A stretch of DNA of 64,000 nucleotides from contig OZ037767.1 of the NCBI GenBank assembly GCA_964035545.1, positions 13,728,801-13,792,800 on the forward strand. Direction: 5' to 3'. The notes under the pieces are model-generated. The model had not been told where the DNA came from. It saw only the letters and a list, made by a program, of their open reading frames with translations, and searched no databases. Of this stretch, positions 26,066-34,175 are shown in pieces. How positions within the stretch are numbered: position 1 is the stretch's first letter; each line of letters starts with the position of its first letter. The DNA comes from Bugula neritina (Eukaryota; Bryozoa; Gymnolaemata; Cheilostomatida; Bugulidae). A program made the translations under genes and the position numbers.

Positions 26066-26235
26066 AAGTGTAGTGTAGTGTTGTGTAGTGTAGTGTAGTG
26101 TAGTGTAGTGTAGTGTAGTGTAGTGTAGTGTAGTGTAGTGTAGTGCAGTGTTACTGGTGGTGCAGTGTTACTGTTGGTGCAGTGTTACTGTTAGTGTAGT
26201 GTTATTGTTAGTGTAGTGTTATTGTTAGTGTAGTC
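26066..26235 (+). repeat. (GTGTA)n and 15-bp repeats in the element leader
   Basis: About 17 copies of a TAGTG pentamer, passing into TTACTGTTGGTGCAGTG-type 15- to 18-bp repeats. It sits in the untranslated leader between primer-binding site and gag. Confidence 0.9.
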
Positions 26236-26442
26236 TAATGAGTGATAATCGTAATTTGATATCGTGATTCACAGCTGGCAACTGTGATACTACAGTCATT
26301 TACAACAAGTGACCGAAACAGTGATACTCAGTGTTTAAGATATTTTGTGATTGGCATCTTGACATAACACACGAGTAAATCAAGGCTCCAAGCTAGTACA
26401 AGTAGTAACCTTTGTAGCACAGGGAATTGTAACAACAAAGTC

Positions 26443-27579
26443 ATGGATTTAAATTCATTTCCAAGACTTCAATTGAATTGTAATGATGTGACAGGATCAT
26501 GGAATGATTGGCTAGCTCAATTTGAGATAACAGTAGAGTTAACTACTTTGAATCTGGGAAAAGAGACAGTGGAGGGTGTAGAAGTAAATAAATTTAGAGG
26601 TAGGACTAAGTTGTTAGCATTGTTGAGCGCAATAGGCAATGATGGTAGAGCCACGTTACAATCTCTTGGCTTTGATTTGAGAAACAATGGGAATGAAGGC
26701 TATGAGCAAGCATTAGGTCTACTTAGGGGCCACTATGATAGGTCAGATAGCTTTTATGTTAAAACAATGAGGTTTGTGACAGTGTCACAGGCCATTGATG
26801 AGGATGAAAGAGAATACTTGCTGAGAGTAGAAAAACTTAGTAGAGAATTAGGTTTAGGTGCTGGGACCGAGGATGTTAGAAGGAGACTTAGTGTTGCCTT
26901 AGCAGTAAATGGCTTGCGCGATACTAATGCTAGGAGACAATTATTGCAAGAACCCGATTTATCCTGGGACGACTTAAATACCAAGCTTAAAGCAAAAAAG
27001 CTAGCTAGAGACTCGGACCTACTTTTAAATGAAGCTAGGACAATAGTGGACGTCAAACAAGAAGTCGGGGCTGTAAGTTCTCTTAAGCAGACTAGAAACA
27101 GTAGCAGTGACACCTGTGACAATTATTCTGTTAATAGGGTTTCTAGATCTAAAATAAAGTGGAGACCTTATTTGAGAAGTAGCCTTAGGAATAGTGACCA
27201 CTATAGAAGTAAAAGCTCGAGTGGATCTAGTAATAGCTCTGATGATCATAGTAAACGACATTACAATAGTAGGGATAAATTCTGTTCAAGCCAACGAAGG
27301 AGGAGGGATGAAAAACCTCTCGTAGATAGACTGAATTCGGGTTACTATCATTCTAGGTCTAAAAGGTTTAGCTCCCCTAGAAGAGAAGGAAATCTTTGCT
27401 ATCATTGTAAAAAACATGATCATAGAATTAGGGACTGCCCTGATGTAAGGTGCTTCGTATGTAACTGCCGAGGGCACACCACTAAAGATTGCCCCGAAAG
27501 AGAGACCAAACCTTATAGGTCAAGTAGTGGGAGTAGTGATAGGAATAAGGGTTATAGGAGAGTCAGATTTGCAAGCTGA
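26443..27579 (+). CDS. gag-like ORF1 with two CCHC zinc knuckles
   Basis: 378 residues. Residues 15-200 have the helical character and spacing of Ty3/gypsy gag capsids (WNDWLAQFEITV, RTKLLALLSAIG, EYLLRVEKLSRELG, RLSVALAVNGL). Residues about 225-315 are rich in Ser and Arg. Two knuckles follow: CYHCKKHDHRIRDC and CFVCNCRGHTTKDC, both C-x2-C-x4-H-x4-C. A basic tail ends the protein. Likely role: nucleocapsid that packages the element RNA. The start ATG at 26443 is the first in a long open frame, about 510 bases after the primer-binding site. Confidence 0.88.
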   Translation: MDLNSFPRLQLNCNDVTGSWNDWLAQFEITVELTTLNLGKETVEGVEVNKFRGRTKLLALLSAIGNDGRATLQSLGFDLRNNGNEGYEQALGLLRGHYDRSDSFYVKTMRFVTVSQAIDEDEREYLLRVEKLSRELGLGAGTEDVRRRLSVALAVNGLRDTNARRQLLQEPDLSWDDLNTKLKAKKLARDSDLLLNEARTIVDVKQEVGAVSSLKQTRNSSSDTCDNYSVNRVSRSKIKWRPYLRSSLRNSDHYRSKSSSGSSNSSDDHSKRHYNSRDKFCSSQRRRRDEKPLVDRLNSGYYHSRSKRFSSPRREGNLCYHCKKHDHRIRDCPDVRCFVCNCRGHTTKDCPERETKPYRSSSGSSDRNKGYRRVRFAS

Positions 27580-27768
27580 CTATATGATGGCAATGACAGC
27601 AAGTTATTTCCTCCTGAACAAGGAGAAATTACGCATACTAGACGGGGGAGACTAAGCAAACCTCCTAATAGACTAAACATGCAGAGGTATAAATAATAAT
27701 GTGTTTTTATAGATATCGTTTTAGAAAACTTGAGAAAAACAATATATAGATAGAGAAAGAGACAAACA

Positions 27769-28809
27769 ATGAGCAATAGTGAGAAAGAGAAGGAAGGTAT
27801 AGGGGAACCCGACATGGACTCTTGGTCTAAAGCCGGACCCTCAGGGAGACATAAAGAAACGGTAAAAGTAGCTAACCCCCAGGATAAGCCCCAGAATACA
27901 GAAGATAAGGCTAAGCTTAAGAAGCCACATGAGGTATGTGGCAACAAGGGCAAAATTAGGTGTGCCATCTGTAGATGCTTCAGGGATCACTCTGCCCGAG
28001 ACTGTCCCAATAATAAGTGTTACAGGTGTGGGCAGAAAGGTCATTGGGTGGAGGACTGCAGAGAAGTCTATTGCAGTTGGTGTTGTGTCGCAGCCGAAAA
28101 CAAAACCTCAGACTGTAGTCACGCACCTTCTAGCTTCAAGCGGAAGGCTGTTAATGGTGTTGACTCTCAAGATCCAGCACCAAAATTAGCCAAGGTTTCA
28201 GGTAGTCAGAAATCAAACTATGCAAGTGTTGCCTCTGGTGGTGTAGCTACATCATCAAGCTATGTTCATGCATTAAGGCCTAAAAATGTTATTGTCAGTG
28301 AAGTTTCAGGGTTCCTGAATGACTTGACGGGGTGCGACTTCCTGGATGGGGAGGCTTATGCACTAAGGAAAGAGGAATTAAATAGAAAAAAGCAAGAACT
28401 TCAACGAAAGTTCAACAGGCAAATGGAAGAGATCAGTGAGCGAGAGAGTCTCTTGGAAAAGGAGTATCAGTGCTCAATGGCTATTAAAGTAGCGATCGAA
28501 AACTGGGCCAGCGTGGCCAACGTGCATTCCAGAGGGTTGGGTAGCACAATACTAAACCCTGCAACCACAGTTGCGGAAGGTCCCAGTGGTAACCAGGAGG
28601 AGTCAAAGGCCGTAGAGGAGTCGCCGACCCCAGGTCGCCCTCGGGACGACACTTGGGAGGAGTCAATGGCCGTAGAGCCCCAGACCCCCGGTGTACATGG
28701 TGGTTCAGACCTTGGTCTGAGACCGACCTACAGTCCTAGTCAGCCTCAGGCAACTGAGACTGGGGAGGTGAAGATGGAAACATCTTCTAATCCCGAAGCA
28801 CTGCATTGA
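27769..28809 (+). CDS. ORF2: zinc-knuckle and coiled-coil protein
   Basis: 346 residues, starting 189 bases after the ORF1 stop. Three Cys/His clusters lie near residues 65-115: CAICRCFRDHSARDC, CYRCGQKGHWVEDC (a textbook CCHC knuckle) and CSWCCVAAENKTSDC. A Ser-rich linker follows, then a charged helix near residues 200-235 (RKEELNRKKQELQRKF, ISERESLLEKEY) that should form a coiled coil, and an acidic Pro-rich tail with repeated EESxAVE and QATET words. No catalytic motif of a pol protein. It could be a nucleic-acid chaperone or a second structural protein; its function is unknown to me. Confidence 0.8.
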   Translation: MSNSEKEKEGIGEPDMDSWSKAGPSGRHKETVKVANPQDKPQNTEDKAKLKKPHEVCGNKGKIRCAICRCFRDHSARDCPNNKCYRCGQKGHWVEDCREVYCSWCCVAAENKTSDCSHAPSSFKRKAVNGVDSQDPAPKLAKVSGSQKSNYASVASGGVATSSSYVHALRPKNVIVSEVSGFLNDLTGCDFLDGEAYALRKEELNRKKQELQRKFNRQMEEISERESLLEKEYQCSMAIKVAIENWASVANVHSRGLGSTILNPATTVAEGPSGNQEESKAVEESPTPGRPRDDTWEESMAVEPQTPGVHGGSDLGLRPTYSPSQPQATETGEVKMETSSNPEALH

Positions 28810-29135
28810 GGTTCTGGTCAGTCTCAGGCAACTGAGACTGAGGGAGAAGAGGGTGGGAACATCCTCCGATCCCAACTCACTTACTTACACACTTACCGAC
28901 ACACTAAACAACCTACTCACCTAACTTACTCACCTACTTATTTACTCACACACTCAACGACACACTGACTCGCGAACTACTAAATTACAAATAGTTAAAG
29001 CTTGTGTTTACAGTTTCTGGCATATAGAGGTGAGTAAGTTTACCCACAGACATGTGGTACTCATCAGCTTATAGCTTATAGAAATAGTATGTAATTGAAA
29101 TGCTTAGTTTTAGCAGGTGGTCACCAGCCTTTATT
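28810..29135 (+). other. 3' untranslated part of gag-only element
   Basis: Begins with a repeat of the CAGTCTCAGGCAACTGAGACT palindrome-like word also found at the end of ORF2, then ACTTACTCACC-type simple sequence. No pol remnant. Confidence 0.7.
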
Positions 29136-29146
29136 GGAAGGGGGCA
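29136..29146 (+). other. polypurine tract
   Basis: GGAAGGGGGCA directly before the right LTR, the expected plus-strand primer site. Confidence 0.8.
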
Positions 29147-29359
29147 TGTTATAGTGGCACGCTGAGAGTTTAGCTAATGACAATAGCCTATCAGATACGT
29201 GAGCTATAGTGTTACTAAGAGTTGCCCTACCAGCCATCGTATAGCTGAGATAGCTACAAGCTAAGGCAGATAAAACCCAGACAAACAGAGTGAACGGTCT
29301 CTTTCATCTAGCAGCTTTATCACTGGTAAGACACACTATTACATTGTGGTAATCTAACA
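29147..29359 (+). repeat. 3' LTR of gag-only element
   Basis: 213 bp; no difference from 25717-25929 seen by eye. Followed by ATGAC. Confidence 0.95.
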
Positions 29360-30902
29360 ATGACTTAAACAAAAAATTATCCAGTATTGATATTCATACT
29401 AACTTTAAGAAATATGCCCTATGAATAATCATAATGAATATTATATTCACATTGATAATTGATATTCTTTAAAGTTGGAAGACTGCTGGTGCTACAGCTA
29501 GGCCTAAGGTTACCACTATAATAACCATTATTTTTATGATTACGACTACCAAGGTAATCTACTTCTTGGTCCATGGGCTACCACTATGGCCTATCAGTAT
29601 GAGTATGACTGTGGGCTATCACTATGCCTATGCCTATGCAGTAACTGTAGAAATGAAAAAATTCTTACATTTGAAACCTTAGACAGTTAGTACAGTAAGT
29701 TAGTAATTTTATGGAAAAACTTGTTAACCATTACTCATTACTGAATACTCTGAGTGATTGCCATCCCCAGGCATGACTTATTTAGTTTCACTTTTAGTCA
29801 TTAGATTACTCATACTCAGTAATTGTAATTGTGATTGAGTTTGACATTACAATTATTCATTTTCATAGTCTTGATCATTATGATTATGATTATCATTATG
29901 TGATTATAATTAATACTATAGTATAATAATAGTTTAATCATAGTAATACTCTAATAGCAATAGTAATACTAATAGTCCTAATGAATATTCAAATGTAATA
30001 TTAATTATAATAATATAGTTTGAACTTCAATTAGTATTAATATTAGTATTACTATTAGTATTACACTATTAGTCACTGGTGATTGTAACAATAACACTAA
30101 CAGTAACACTAACTTTAACTAGTAATTAATGTATAATTGTTATAAATTACAATAAAATGAATAATATATTATTCAACTTAGTATTAAATTCAATATTTAT
30201 ATTATAATATCAATATGAATATAAATCAAAATTAAAAGTAAAAGTAAAAAAAATACAAAACTAAATTAACATTAAATTAATATTTATATTATTACTATAA
30301 AATATAAATATAATTATTATTATAACTCAAATTTATAATCCTAATCAGATTAGCCTAATGCCAATGGAAAAATGAACATCAACATTGAGCTTGGCTTTAT
30401 ATTTTATAATATTTTACCCCACGAAACTAAATTACAAAATATAAATCATATAATAATCCTTAGATCTTGAGCAATAAGTATAAAGATGAAACATTAAAAT
30501 TTAAATTAAAAATACATTTCATTCTACTTTTAGTTCTACTGTATTACACACCACGGGCCTTGGCGTTATAAAACGGTAATAAAAAGCTTTACTTGAACAG
30601 CTAGTATTATTTTCAGTATACATCAATGCGTGTCTCTTAAATAAAGGTTCACGTCAATATTACGACTCTAACCACGACACGTTTGATAGCTTCGTTAATG
30701 AAATTAGAGAGTTATACTCTAAATATAGCTCAATAACAATATGACTATGTTGTAAAAGTTATTATTGTAACTGTTTCTAAGTTGCTCCCTAGCTCTTTCT
30801 GGTGACATTTACATTTCTTTGCTACTCTTTTCTATATAACGTTCAGTTCACATACTATTATCATAATTATTATGCACTGATTTATGGCAACAACAATAAT
30901 AT
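29360..30902. other. AT-rich cryptically simple spacer
   Basis: Dominated by scrambled short words (GATTATGATTATC, AGTAATACTAATAGT, AATATTAATT) with no constant period. No gene or element seen. Confidence 0.6.
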
Positions 30903-31208
30903 TGTTATGTTTTTCAGATTTAGGGTTGATGTGTCACCAAGAGAGTCTATTTATCACTAGAGAAACTTCACCGAGTTAAGTCGAGTAGATATCGTTATAT
31001 TTTAATACAAGAATACATAATAAAATCTAATGTACAACAGTAATGATACGCACGTCTATTTAATTTACAGCACTATCCTCAACTGAGCTAGTAGCGCGAA
31101 GCTGCTACTATTACTCATAAAACAGCCTAGCTAATTGGCTAATACATTGTTCCGGGTCAATACGCAACCTTGCGTATTGTGTTGCTGGTAGCTCCACGAG
31201 CCACCACA
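30903..31208 (-). repeat. 3' LTR of gypsy element
   Basis: 306 bp. On the plus strand it reads TGTTATGTTTTTCAG to GAGCCACCACA; no difference from 39653-39958 seen by eye. Confidence 0.95.
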
Positions 31209-31220
31209 CTGCCCCCTCCA
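31209..31220 (-). other. polypurine tract of gypsy element
   Basis: Minus strand TGGAGGGGGCAG, directly before the 3' LTR in element sense. Confidence 0.75.
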
Positions 31221-31283
31221 GCAGAAAGCCCACTTTCTGATAAAAATAAGATTCACATAAAAAAACGTATACTTCGTTGGGGG

Positions 31284-32883
31284 CAGGGATGTAGTGGCAA
31301 AAATATTCTAGGCCATACTCTCGATCAGGCCGGGGGTCCAGGGGGCCGCCCAGGCCCCCGGCGGGGTCTGGGGCGGTGCCCCGGCCGCCGAAGCCCTCAG
31401 GGCTCTTCTGATGCAAATGTAGTCTTACTCAACTGCAGTTAAGTTTGTTCTGACATGCACCAATAGTCCAAACTGTACAGAAAAATTGCTGAAGATCTCA
31501 CAACAGATGGAAGGATAGAGGCAGGTAGCAAGTGCTCACCAAATGCAACCTGATTATTTTATTAATAACTAATAGACTGACGTGCCCAGAAAAAGAATAA
31601 TAGATCAGAAGAGAGGCAGATTGCAAATCAGAAAATGTGTGTTGGTTATTTATAAAGAGCAATTTGAATTGATAACTCATTGGCAAGCAGAAATTGGTTA
31701 AAAACCTAATTGGAGTTTATTAGAGTATTAGTCTAAAGTCTAAACCATAAGGAGATACCACCACACCTTCTTAACACACAATAAAGCACACCCAAGAAGA
31801 GTATGTTAACTTGGTTTTAAAATAAAACCCCTGAACTTTCACCAGACACATCAAGGAAACATACCCACAATGAAAAAAATTGACAGGTTTAATATGTGTT
31901 AACCTAGAAGATGATTAAATATAAAGCCAGATGTTAGTTAGTACAATCAAACATAAACGGTTACTTATGGTGGTGTACAGTTTGCAAAACCTCATTGCAT
32001 TGATAATTAACATGCAATAACGCTGCTAGGTTTTTGAGCAAAATGTGGACATAGTACCTGTAGACCTCAGTGATAAATTTTCGTTAACCTCTCCTACACA
32101 CCTGGTACTGTTTCTTGAAGACATTTTGATTTTATTTCTGGATTTCATGTTGGTTTTTTTAAATTCCATTGCTTATTGACAAAATACAAGTCCACACAAG
32201 ATAGATAAGGGCAACCTTCTAGCTGTCACTGCCTAATTGTGCTAGAATAAAAATTTAAAAACCATGTTGTAGATCTTCCTGTTCCTCAGAGCACCTGCTT
32301 TTTCGAGTTTTCATACTTTTTTTGCAAAGTTATAGACAAAAAACTACCCATTTTGGCCAATTTTATCTGAAAAGTTTATTTTTCAAAATCTGCCAAATAT
32401 CTCAGCAGGAAAGTATGGTATTGGAATAGAACAAACACTGTCGGAAACCTGAGAAATTTATGCATAGCAAATTTTTTGATCCCTTCAATAGCCTTCATAG
32501 TTTTTCTACAAATTAGTGATTTACAGACTGAAATGAAATATTTTTCCCTTAGCAATCACCAATGCACAGCACTTCGCGCTTCAGTGAACACGTAAAGATG
32601 AGAAGATGGAATGTTGATGGCTCTTATTATTCATAGTGTAATCTCAGGCTAAACAATCACAAGTAGGCAACACGCATGCCACCCACATAGCATCAACATA
32701 ACAAGAACCTAAAACTAGATTGTGAGCGAAATTTATGATATTTTCAGTGAGGACGCCCTAACTATCCTGTGCACTAATAATCTTTCAAAAATATTATGCC
32801 CATACGGGCGTATGGCCTAGAACAGTCTATTTTCTTCTAGGCCATACGGCGTATGGGACCGTATGGGTACCACTACATCCCTG
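31284..32883. mobile_element. nested hAT-like non-autonomous element, 1.6 kb
   Basis: Both ends read inward CAGGGATGTAGTGG (14-bp inverted repeat), and both flanks are the 8-bp direct repeat GTTGGGGG (31276-31283, 32884-32891), the hAT signature. Inside the left end is a GC-rich segment (CCCAGGCCCCCGGCGGGGTC); near the right end are the palindromic words CCATACGGGCGTATGG and CCATACGGCGTATGG. No transposase reading frame. It interrupts the untranslated 3' part of the gypsy element. Confidence 0.88.
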
Positions 32884-33082
32884 GTTGGGGGGGTAAGAGA
32901 ACAGTATAAAAGTATATACAAAAAAACAACAACTGATAAAATATACAGGTATATATAACGTGCACAATAAGTAATAAGTAAGAGAAGGTCCTATCTACAT
33001 GTAGAGTACGTGCCACCATTACGGTAGGGAATGCCACAGAGAGGTAGTGGAAGAGTAGTATGGAATTGTAGGTAGACTCAAG

Positions 33083-33832
33083 TTAACTGCGGGCCGCACG
33101 CTTCATGCGTTTAATAGACTCCTGTAAATATTTGAGTTCACTGGATGCAGCCTGCACCCGTGGGGCCAGTCTGTACACTTCTTGCTCTAAGTCGTGTGCC
33201 CTAGCTTCTACTTCACGTAGGTTGCGGGCCCAGGGGGACGAGCGAGAGGAAGTCGGCTGTCTGTGTCTTTTCCGCTCTGAGGATGGAAGGGGAGGAGGGA
33301 GTGTATACGCATTTGTGTCTACCCTCTGTAGTACGACACGAGGAAAGGTATGCGGCATGCGTAGAGGACTGTGAGGTGGAGAGTTAGTAGACTGTGTAGG
33401 TTTATCTGCGGCTCCAGAGATGATGGGTCGCGGGGAAGGGAAGCCTTGCTCCAGGCGAGATAGCCGAGCTGAGTCAGTGATGAGTGGTTTGATGGCGTTG
33501 AGAAAGGCAGGATAGGATGATTCGTCTACTTCATAGACATGCCCTTGATAACACTGCATAGTACGTTGGTGCCGCAATAGGTAATCACGATTGTAGCTAT
33601 ATTCTCCGCAAGGGCAGAAAGTGGTGATGTAGTGCTGCGGCAAGTGTACTTTTAGTCTGCGGTGGGTTGTGAATCGCTGCTGGCAGAGGTTGCATTCACG
33701 GTTACTCTCACCTCCTTGATGGGTCCTAATCTCTCTCTCTCTGTGGCAGGGGTAATCCAGTTGGAGGTTGCTTCCAACTGGGGTGGCAGTTGCCTGGTTG
33801 TAGAAGTTGTTGGGGCCGGCTCTGGGTCCCAC
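33083..33832 (-). CDS. gypsy post-pol ORF with C2H2 finger and coiled coil
   Basis: 249 residues in the sense strand of the element, where some gypsy elements carry env. There is no signal peptide and no membrane segment. Near residue 45 is a classical C2H2 finger, CNLCQQRF then HLPQH (C-x2-C-x12-H-x3-H). A second Cys/His cluster follows (FCPCGEYSYNRDYLLRHQR). The carboxy end (VEARAHDLEQEVYRLA, LKYLQESIKRMKRAARS) predicts a coiled coil with a basic tip. It overlaps the preceding frame 34158-33652 by about 180 bases in another frame. Function unknown; nucleic-acid binding is the natural guess. Confidence 0.7.
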   Translation of the reverse strand: MGPRAGPNNFYNQATATPVGSNLQLDYPCHREREIRTHQGGESNRECNLCQQRFTTHRRLKVHLPQHYITTFCPCGEYSYNRDYLLRHQRTMQCYQGHVYEVDESSYPAFLNAIKPLITDSARLSRLEQGFPSPRPIISGAADKPTQSTNSPPHSPLRMPHTFPRVVLQRVDTNAYTLPPPLPSSERKRHRQPTSSRSSPWARNLREVEARAHDLEQEVYRLAPRVQAASSELKYLQESIKRMKRAARS

Positions 33833-34158
33833 GCCATCTCTAGGGAAGGCATGCCCGGAGAGACGGGCGCGAGTGTGTCTACAAAAGTAGAATTATTGTT
33901 AGATCGCGGTGGATCTTTACAACATAATTCTAGTGACTGTCGACCGTTGCTAGCCTGAGAGTCACAGCTTTTGGAATGCACTCGAGGAACTGATGAATCA
34001 TGTGTGGACTGACCAAGAACAGTGTCTAGCTCCAGGTCTAACAGACCGTCGGCCATTACAGTGTCTTCATCGTCATTCACATGAAACGTGGTTCCCAGTA
34101 ATTCTGATTCAATCTGCTGAATTAGTTCAGAATTTACTGGCATCGAGCCCGTTTCCAT
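33652..34158 (-). CDS. gypsy post-pol ORF, acidic/Ser-rich
   Basis: 168 residues starting 15 bases after the pol stop. Low-complexity acidic and Ser/Thr/Pro-rich (DEDTVMADGLLDLELDTVLG), no domain I recognise. It may be the first part of the same protein as 33832-33083, joined by splicing or a frame change. A consensus acceptor (CTACTTTTGTAG) lies inside it at about 33879. Confidence 0.5.
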   Translation of the reverse strand: METGSMPVNSELIQQIESELLGTTFHVNDDEDTVMADGLLDLELDTVLGQSTHDSSVPRVHSKSCDSQASNGRQSLELCCKDPPRSNNNSTFVDTLAPVSPGMPSLEMAWDPEPAPTTSTTRQLPPQLEATSNWITPATERERLGPIKEVRVTVNATSASSDSQPTAD

Positions 34159-34175
34159 GAATAGGAATACAAGAC

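Larger units (their letters stand above)
25717..29359 (+). mobile_element. gag-only two-ORF LTR retrotransposon, 3.6 kb
   Basis: Two 213-bp LTRs (25717-25929, 29147-29359) start TGTTATAGTG, end AATCTAACA and look identical. They are flanked by a perfect 5-bp target duplication, ATGAC (25712-25716, 29360-29364). A primer-binding site follows the left LTR and a polypurine tract precedes the right LTR. Between them are two plus-strand ORFs, both with zinc knuckles, and no trace of protease, reverse transcriptase, RNase H or integrase. The element therefore has the cis signals for reverse transcription and must use enzymes in trans. Identical LTRs and a clean duplication point to a recent insertion. 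Layout resembles the TR-GAG elements described in plants; the second ORF is unlike them as far as I know. Confidence 0.93.

Noticed and set aside
26754-28652. Minus-strand open frames across the gag-only element
   Set aside because: Antisense shadows of the two plus-strand ORFs; no domains.
31111-31442. Open frames on both strands near the gypsy 3' LTR
   Set aside because: They span the GC-rich end of the nested hAT-like element and part of the LTR; no protein features.
33083-33832. Post-pol ORF as an env gene
   Set aside because: No signal peptide, no membrane segment, no cleavage site; zinc finger and coiled coil instead.
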